Assembly: GCA_001931905.2 (NCBI GenBank)
Contig: MSJI02000905.1
Span: forward strand, 1 to 64,000
Direction of reading: 5' to 3'
DNA length: 64,000 bases
DNA from: Cladosporium sp. IMV 00045
Taxonomy: Eukaryota > Ascomycota > Dothideomycetes > Cladosporiales > Cladosporiaceae
Part shown: piece by piece, positions 57,849 to 64,000 of the stretch
How the letters are laid out: every line of letters starts with the position of its first letter
Position numbering within the stretch: position 1 is the stretch's first letter
Translations under genes and position numbers: made by a program
The notes under the pieces: model-generated
Database searches by the model: none
What the model was told of the DNA's origin: nothing
What the model saw: only the letters and a program-made list of their open reading frames with translations

Positions 57849-58240
57849 CATGAAACATGAGATTTTCCAAATACCGGAAGCGCTCCCGATGTGGATCTGC
57901 CCCAGCTACCTCCTAGTATATTGAGAATCTTGATGCCGACCTTGAAACCTCACCTTGCATCCCAGCTCTAGATTACATTTGTAGAGCACTTATATCATTC
58001 AAATTCTTTGGGAAAGCTCACTCAGAAACAGCATTTGTTATGCTCTGTCAATAGAAGGAAAATCGTCTGCATGGTAAAAGACGTCCTCTTCTTCTCTCTG
58101 GTGGAGCACGGAACAGTGTATTCGGAAGGAGCAAGGGTCTTGCCACCCAACGGCAATTTGGTTGCAGGACCGCGTCACGACAAAGTAAAAGTTTAGTAAA
58201 GAAAATATTTACACGCCACGGCTTGACTCCCGTTTACTGA

Positions 58241-58248
58241 ATATATAT
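58241..58248 (+). promoter_or_regulatory. TATA-like element of the DHA1 transporter (copy B)
   Basis: ATATATAT about 80 nt upstream of ATG 58329. The T-run present between this element and the ATG in copy A is missing here. Confidence 0.45.
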
Positions 58249-58328
58249 TTGTTCAATGGGCTGAACACGCCATCAAAGTAATTGAATCCACTCTTTGTTA
58301 GCTATCAATTCTTGACAGATAATCCGCC

Positions 58329-60172
58329 ATGGACGAGCCAGACAACGCTCGACACTCGTCGGAGACTGTCTCCAGACCTGAGGAGGAGAAGGAGAAGGAA
58401 GAGGCTGATGATGTCCCACTGGATCTAATGACCACAATCTCGCGAAACACAAGGTTTGAAAAAGCACACAGGGTCGAAACCTCAAAATCTTTGCGCCGAA
58501 CCACGTCCACTCAAATCCCATTGGATCTGCTAAGAACAGTTTCACGAACGGCGACCCGAGATGCGGTCAACCGAGCGGACATCAACAGAGAACTGGATTT
58601 GGAAGCAGCTGCACACACTCACGACATTTCCGGAAGAACATCACCGACTCTTACAAACAACGACAACAACGACAATACTTTTCAAGATGATCTCACTGGC
58701 AAGAAAGTGCTGCGATTTGATCATAACGATCCCACGAACCCGTACTGTTTTTCGACGGCTAAGAAAGTTTTCATAGTCCTTACGGGAATGTTAATTGTTG
58801 TCAACTCAGCCATGGGATCATCAGTCGCCAGTGGCATTTCTTCAGAGATGACCGATTACTTCGGCGTCACCAGCGACTCTCAGCTCGTTCTTCCGACATC
58901 TTTATATCTGGTGGGATACGTTTTGGGTCCATTGGTCTTCTCCCCGTTGTCAGAAACATTCGGAAGGAAGATTGTGATGACTTCCACTTTTGTTCTCTAC
59001 ACATGTTTCACCCTTGGTTGCGCTCTCGCACCCACTTTCGCTGGCCTTATTGTCATGCGACTGCTTATGGGCATTGGAGCCAGCACGCCCAACTCTGTTG
59101 TTGGCGGCATCTACGCAGACATTTTCGGAACGCCCAAGGAGAGAGGTAGAGTGATCGCACTCTACATGACATGCACGACATTTGGCCCGCTTATTGGCCC
59201 CATTGCATCTGGCTATGTTGGGGTCGTCTCCTGGAGATGGGCGTATTGGGTCATGTTAATCTTAGCAGGTGTGACTTGGCCTCCACTCATCTTCCTGCCG
59301 GAAACCTACGGACCCATTGTGCTCAAGCATAAAGCTCAGAAAATGCGCAAACAAGGCTCAGAGGTATTCGCGCCGACTGAGCTCGAGAAGATCGACATCC
59401 ACCAAATGATGGTTGTGATCCTCACGCGGCCTATTCGCATGTTTCTCTTCGAGGCTCTCGTTTTGTTCAGCTGCCTCTACACAGCACTTATTTACGCAAT
59501 CTTTTACAGTGAGTTTCTTCCTCATTCGACTTCCAAGTGCTTTTTTCTGACAACTTTGCAGTGTTCCTTCAAGCATTCCCAATCATCTACACAGGAGTAT
59601 ATGGCTTCAATGCAGGCGAGCGTGGCCTCGCATTCCTTGCCATAGGAGTCGGCAGTGTCATTGCCTTCATCATTTATCTATCTTGGGATAAATACCTAGC
59701 ATACGTTGGCAGTAAGCCAACACAGCCAGCATGGTTCCACCAAGAAGAGTATCGACGCGTACCACTAGCCTGCATCGCTGCACCTTTGCTCGTACTCGCC
59801 ATGTTCTGGCTCGGCTGGACAGCGAAGCCAGAGATCCATTGGATGGTGCCGATAGCTGCGGGAATACCCTTCGGCATTGCCTATCTTTTAGTCTTTATGG
59901 CACTGCTCAACTACATCGTTGATGCCTACGAGATCTTCTCTGCGAGTGCCATGGCCGCAGCCTCGTGTTCACGCAGCATTCTCGCGGTGGCATTGCCATT
60001 TGCCGCAGCACCCATGTACGATCGCTTAGGCATTGCGTGGGCTTGCAGTCTGCTTGGCTTCATAGGCATTCTTCTAGGAATCATCCCATTCATGTTCCTC
60101 AGATATGGTGTAACGATCAGGAAGAATAGCAAGTTTTGTCAGGAGCTAGCGGCAAGGAAGCAGGCACAATAG
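58329..60172 (+). CDS. DHA1-family MFS drug/polyamine-type transporter (copy B)
   Basis: 596 aa. Exons are 58329-59508 and 59562-60172 with a 53-nt intron at the same position and phase as copy A. All DHA1 landmarks are unchanged (GYVLGPLVFSPLSETFGRK, GPLIGPIASGYVGVVSWRWA, FLPETYGPIVLKHKAQKMRK). Exon differences from copy A include Thr/Ala, Ile/Thr, Ser/Asn and Ala/Thr changes in the N-terminal tail, Gln/Ser near helix 1, Ile/Val and Ile/Met. In contrast, I counted about 33 nucleotide differences in a 360-nt stretch, nearly all at third positions. Both copies therefore look maintained. Confidence 0.94.
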
Positions 60173-61192
60173 GATAGATGAAACTCAACCAGAATAGAAC
60201 ATAGATAAAGATAATAATTACCTGGTCAGTCTCTTACTGCGTCTCTCCTTTGTGAGCTTGTGTAGGCAGGTGTTGCACTGTGAGCCAACACGATGCATGG
60301 TGAGTTGAATCATACCTGCTAGCAGTACATGTATTTGCTCACGCGTCCCAAGCTGAAGCAACATACCCCGAATACCTTAACATCTTCCGCTTGCGGTGGA
60401 CCGAATCGTGTGGCGTGTGTTTGCCCAACTTGCTCCACAGGGCTGAGTTATGTTTCGGAGCTTTCGAATGCCAGGCAGGCAGCAGGATTATATGATCTTC
60501 GCCACTAATCTTGATGCATGCATGCTTTGTAGGCAACTGAAAAAGCACCACGCTGGCCGTGAAGTATCATATGACTTCATGTCTGAGCTGAACAAGCCCC
60601 CTTAAATTTCCAAGGCCAGAGCATCGTCTACCTTCAAACACCACCCAAGCTCACCTTAAGTAAGTGGCTTGACGGGAAACAAACAAACCAGAGCCGTAGT
60701 CTACAATCCCCCACGGTCGCCCCGGTCCTAGTCTCGTAACCGCCGGCGCGAGTGGCGCTGAAAGCCAAGCAAGGTGACGTCGACCTGTCGATGGATCTTC
60801 AGGAACAAATATGATGTAAATTGACCCTCAAAAGAGATTGGTCGGCCGCGAATATCAATCCTACACGGACCTTTATCGGGCATGCACTCGCGCAAGGCTG
60901 TGTAGGGCTGTGTCAGAGACCGAGACAGATCAGAACGAAGGGAAGGTGTGATGCTCACAAGGCTGTGTATTGGATGTAATGGGAGCAACCAAGAGTTTTG
61001 TATTGCGAGAATACGCATTTCTTCTTGGTCCTGCGCGAGCGTCGTCACGCTTCGTCGTGGCCTCAGCATTGGCGTGGCCAGAGCTGAATGCTAAAATCAC
61101 CGCCCGCGTGCGACCTTTCTTGAGTAATCTTGACCTTGTTTTAGGATATCGCCCATTTTCCTGGCAGGGCGCTCGCCGCCGTCATGTCGCGT

Positions 61193-61212
61193 GCTGCCGG
61201 CATCCCGGCAGC
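61193..61212. promoter_or_regulatory. Perfect GC-rich hairpin/palindrome (copy B)
   Basis: Identical 8-bp stem and 4-nt loop to 40613-40632, about 300 bp upstream of the copy-B GPI-protein ATG. Confidence 0.4.
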
Positions 61213-61513
61213 CTTGCCCATGCCGCGGTGCCACTCTGCGCCAGCAGGACGTCGGCCGCGCAACTGCAAGGCTTGGTATTATTTCCTAGTGACCTAGACC
61301 CTTCGCTCGATCTGCCCCTAACATTATTCACGCCGGTTTATGCGCGGAGGGAAGCTTATAATAATACCTTGGTTGCCTGCTTTCTGTTTTGACGCTTAAA
61401 TTCTTTTACTTTTACACTTCTCACGTTTCTTACTTCCATCGAGCCACTTCAGACCAGCTCACACAAACAAAACAAAAACATCATCGACTTCTAATTCAAA
61501 CAACACCACAACC

Positions 61514-62272
61514 ATGCAGCTCTCCCACCTCATCCTGCTTCTGCCTGCCTTCATGGCCGCGGCCCAAGACGACAGTAACAACATTGGCGACGACATTGGC
61601 AATGTGGGCGCAGACATCACGAGCATTGGCGGCGATGTCGCAGCTACTGTAAGCCTTTCTTTGCCCAACCGTGCCCTCTCGTCACGAGTCTTCTCAAGCT
61701 AACGCACACTTACCCAGGTCACCTCCGCTGTTGGAGGAGCTGGCGAGACAGCCGTGTCAGGAGCCTCATCTGTCGGTGAAGGCGTTGTCGAGACCCTCTC
61801 TGGTGCTGGCCAAACGGCCGTGTCAGGCGCCTCATCAGTAGGCGAAGGAGTCGTCGAGACCGTCACTTCGGGCGCGGCCGGAGCTGGCCAGACGGCCGTG
61901 TCGGGCGCCTCATCAATCGGTTCAGAGGGCGTGGCCGGCGCTTCATCAGTCGGCTCGGAGGGCGTTGCGGGTGCCTCATCGATCGGCTCAGAGGGCGTCT
62001 CCGGAGCCTCGTCAGTCGGGTCAGAAGCCACCAGCGGTGCAGGCGGAGCCTTTTCGACCGCTACCGACGGTGCTGGAAATGTCGTTTCTACCGCCACCAG
62101 CGCTGTGGATGGCGCTGCTTCGACTGCTTCTTCTGGAGCTGAGGGTGCTGCTTCTGGAGCCAGCGCGGCGGCGACCGATGATGATTCTACTGCGACTGAT
62201 TCTGGTGCCGCTTCTACTGGTGGTGCCATGGCTGGTGTCTTTGCCGTCGGCCTTGCTGCTGCATTGCTGTAG
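61514..62272 (+). CDS. Predicted GPI-anchored Ala/Ser/Gly repeat cell-wall protein (copy B)
   Basis: 229 aa from exons 61514-61648 and 61718-62272 (69-nt intron). The signal peptide, the acidic opening and the GPI-type tail (AMAGVFAVGLAAALL) are identical to copy A. The central repeats are rearranged: copy B has fewer SGASSVGEGVVETV units and more short SEGVAGASSVG/SEGVAGASSIG units, plus an extra EGAASGA insertion near the end. The pattern is one of in-frame expansion and contraction with conserved ends, as in adhesin-like wall proteins. Confidence 0.8.
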
Positions 62273-63035
62273 ATGGGGAACAGTATTTTATTCTAAGAGT
62301 GTGCCCGGTTTGTGGAGGGCCATGTTAGACCAACAGCACGATCACATTAAGAACCACCTACAGTCTAGGGTAATTTGGCTATATGCCTGAAAGGAATGAT
62401 TGAATGAAACATTGTACATTATCAATTTAGTTCTGTGACTTTCGACGACTTCTCCTCCCATAATCGCTCACCACCTACGTGCTTTCTTAGCAAATTGATC
62501 AGACTTGTCCTCCCTCGGTAGATCAGGGAAACTGAAAGTAAGACTTGAAAGATCCTTAGAGAGCGAGACACAATACATCATATTGCCAAGTCCGTATTCC
62601 CGCGGAAGCTGGTAGGATGGAACGACTTTGTCACGCCTAATGTTGCAAATCTCGGCATTGACATATAATTGTTGGAAGGGTGAAATCCCAGATGATTTGG
62701 ACAAGAAGTGAGTATACGAATGGTATCCATCACAGAAGAATTGGAAGTGCTTCTATAAAAAGAAGTCGAATCAAGTGACGATCAAATGGAGTGTCGCCTG
62801 GCACATGAAGCCGAGCGGGTCCGAAGAATGCGTGGCTGACGTTGATGATGGGGAAATGGAAACACCTACCTGGTCATTCAGAGGTACCAACAGCAGCAAC
62901 CACCTAGCCAAATCTGTCCACCTTTTATTCAACGCCAACTTGGCGGCAAACATGTTGATACATGTCCACGTTCGCTAATCCTCTTTTTCTACCCTTTAAG
63001 TTTTTCCATATAATGTACCTCCGCTGCGCATAAGC

Positions 63036-64000
63036 ATGCCCCCAACCACTCAATCAGCTCCCTCTACTGCCGCCATCTCATCCTCAACCACCGAACCCGT
63101 TGGAGAGGTTCCAAAAGAAAATCCAGCAGACATAGAAGAAGACCCGTCGCTCTTACGAGAATTCACACGCTCACCACATCCTTACCACCGCCATGGATCC
63201 ACGTACCGCGAGCAAAGCCGTTACAGCCCTGGCTCTGAGCGTGATACCCGCCGCAGCGCTCTGGTACATCAACAAGGACGAGATTCAGGCTCCTCCCTCA
63301 GCTCCGAAGATACAGACACCGCCGGCGGCACGGAAGCCGAGACAGGATTAAGACCTATAAATGATGGTGTCGCGATTTCGGTTGCTGGCAGCGAGAGCGG
63401 GACAGAGGCCGACGATGAGCGGCCTGATTTCATGAAACTGCTGCCGCCGCCTACGCTGCGACCGCGGAAAGGCCTAAAGGTCGGAGAGAACAACGAGGAA
63501 GCGTACCTTTCTCCAAGCCAGCTTGATGATGAGGGAAGAGATGGTGAATACTTTCCCAGGCGGCGAAAGAGCGCCACAGAGGAGAGTGATGAAGCACGGA
63601 AGAGCAGAGAAGAGGAGGAACAAGAGAGGCTATTTCGAAGACGTCTGCATGAATTTGCGCGAAGGAGCTCTGAAGTCGCTCTGGTCGGAGCCATCGTGCT
63701 ATGCGTGCTGTGCGGCGCAGGCGTATGGGCTGCAGCTTGGGAATGGCGCATGGAGCTTTTGAGCCACATGATCATTCCCGCCTTGCTGATTCTGGCTTAT
63801 CCCATTAAGCTCTCTATCGTGGACACTCGCGCAATCTACAACAAACCCTGGCAACGGTTCCGCGTCCCTGCTTCTTTCGATCCTGCGACGGTGCTTTATC
63901 CACCTTTCTTGCCAGTGCTGGTCGCGCTTACGATATCGCCGACGAACCCGCAAATCATCCTGCCGAATGTAATTCTAGGACTCTCATCTCTCCCTCAAAG
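63036..64000 (+). CDS. SEC59: Dolichol kinase (SEC59 family), copy B, cut by the window end
   Basis: The frame opens at ATG 63036 (MPPTTQSAPSTAAISSSTTE) and remains open to the window end, covering about 321 codons: the hydrophilic N-terminal extension and the first membrane helices (ALVGAIVLCVLCGAGVWAAA). Catalytic residues lie outside the window. The first 30 residues differ from copy A at several positions, and the rest is nearly identical. Whether the whole gene is intact cannot be seen. Confidence 0.85.
   Translation, partial: MPPTTQSAPSTAAISSSTTEPVGEVPKENPADIEEDPSLLREFTRSPHPYHRHGSTYREQSRYSPGSERDTRRSALVHQQGRDSGSSLSSEDTDTAGGTEAETGLRPINDGVAISVAGSESGTEADDERPDFMKLLPPPTLRPRKGLKVGENNEEAYLSPSQLDDEGRDGEYFPRRRKSATEESDEARKSREEEEQERLFRRRLHEFARRSSEVALVGAIVLCVLCGAGVWAAAWEWRMELLSHMIIPALLILAYPIKLSIVDTRAIYNKPWQRFRVPASFDPATVLYPPFLPVLVALTISPTNPQIILPNVILGLSSLPQ

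Larger units (their letters stand above)
52146..64000 (+). repeat. Segmental duplication, copy B (continues past the window)
   Basis: Collinear partner of 30970-45335. Non-coding flanks differ by roughly 5% in the parts aligned by hand, the AT-rich block by far more. Complete genes in it are open. Its right end lies outside the window. Confidence 0.95.

Overview
This is a eukaryotic window from a filamentous ascomycete fungus. Introns are short (about 50-155 nt, GT...AG), promoters are compact, and the genes include a Zn2Cys6 regulator, an RTA1-family protein, DHA1/DHA2 transporters and secreted plant-polymer enzymes. The protein flavour suggests a Dothideomycete (Capnodiales/Mycosphaerellales-like), but the genus cannot be fixed from sequence alone.

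Region 1-29.3 kb is ordinary, gene-dense chromosome. It holds proteasome subunit alpha-7 (PRE10), the geranylgeranyltransferase-I beta subunit (CDC43), a SHPRH/IRC20-type SNF2-RING protein, a flavodoxin-like quinone reductase, a large ankyrin-CorA membrane protein and a weakly supported hypothetical gene. It continues with an RTA1-family membrane protein divergent from a Zn2Cys6 regulator, a short inverted-repeat element, a secreted tannase/feruloyl esterase, a DHA2 transporter and a secreted GH95 alpha-fucosidase. The tannase, the fucosidase and a later pectate lyase point to a plant- or litter-associated life style.

From about 29.65 kb a 4.8-kb AT-rich, CpG-poor, gene-free block begins. It is followed by an alpha/beta-hydrolase-like gene, a DHA1 transporter, a GPI-anchored Ala/Ser/Gly repeat protein and dolichol kinase (SEC59). 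The same series (AT-rich block, hydrolase, transporter, GPI protein, dolichol kinase) reappears in the same order and orientation from about 52.15 kb to the window end, about 20.6 kb downstream. The copies differ by roughly 5% in much of the non-coding sequence, by mainly synonymous changes in the transporter, and much more in the AT-rich block. Both copies of each complete gene are open.

Between the copies lie single-copy genes: an ERG6-like sterol C24-methyltransferase and a pectate lyase. A decayed-repeat region follows, then a 20-N assembly gap directly abutting the N-terminus of a pogo/Fot1-type transposase. The second copy begins immediately beyond this transposon end. The window therefore shows either a true segmental duplication with a transposon at its edge, or a scaffold join that placed a homeologous or allelic contig next to its partner. 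That is the main question the window raises.

Introns and starts were assigned by hand from splice consensus, frame and family similarity. Several open frames begin at TTG or GTG, so starts were moved to the first plausible ATG. All divergence figures are hand alignments and approximate.
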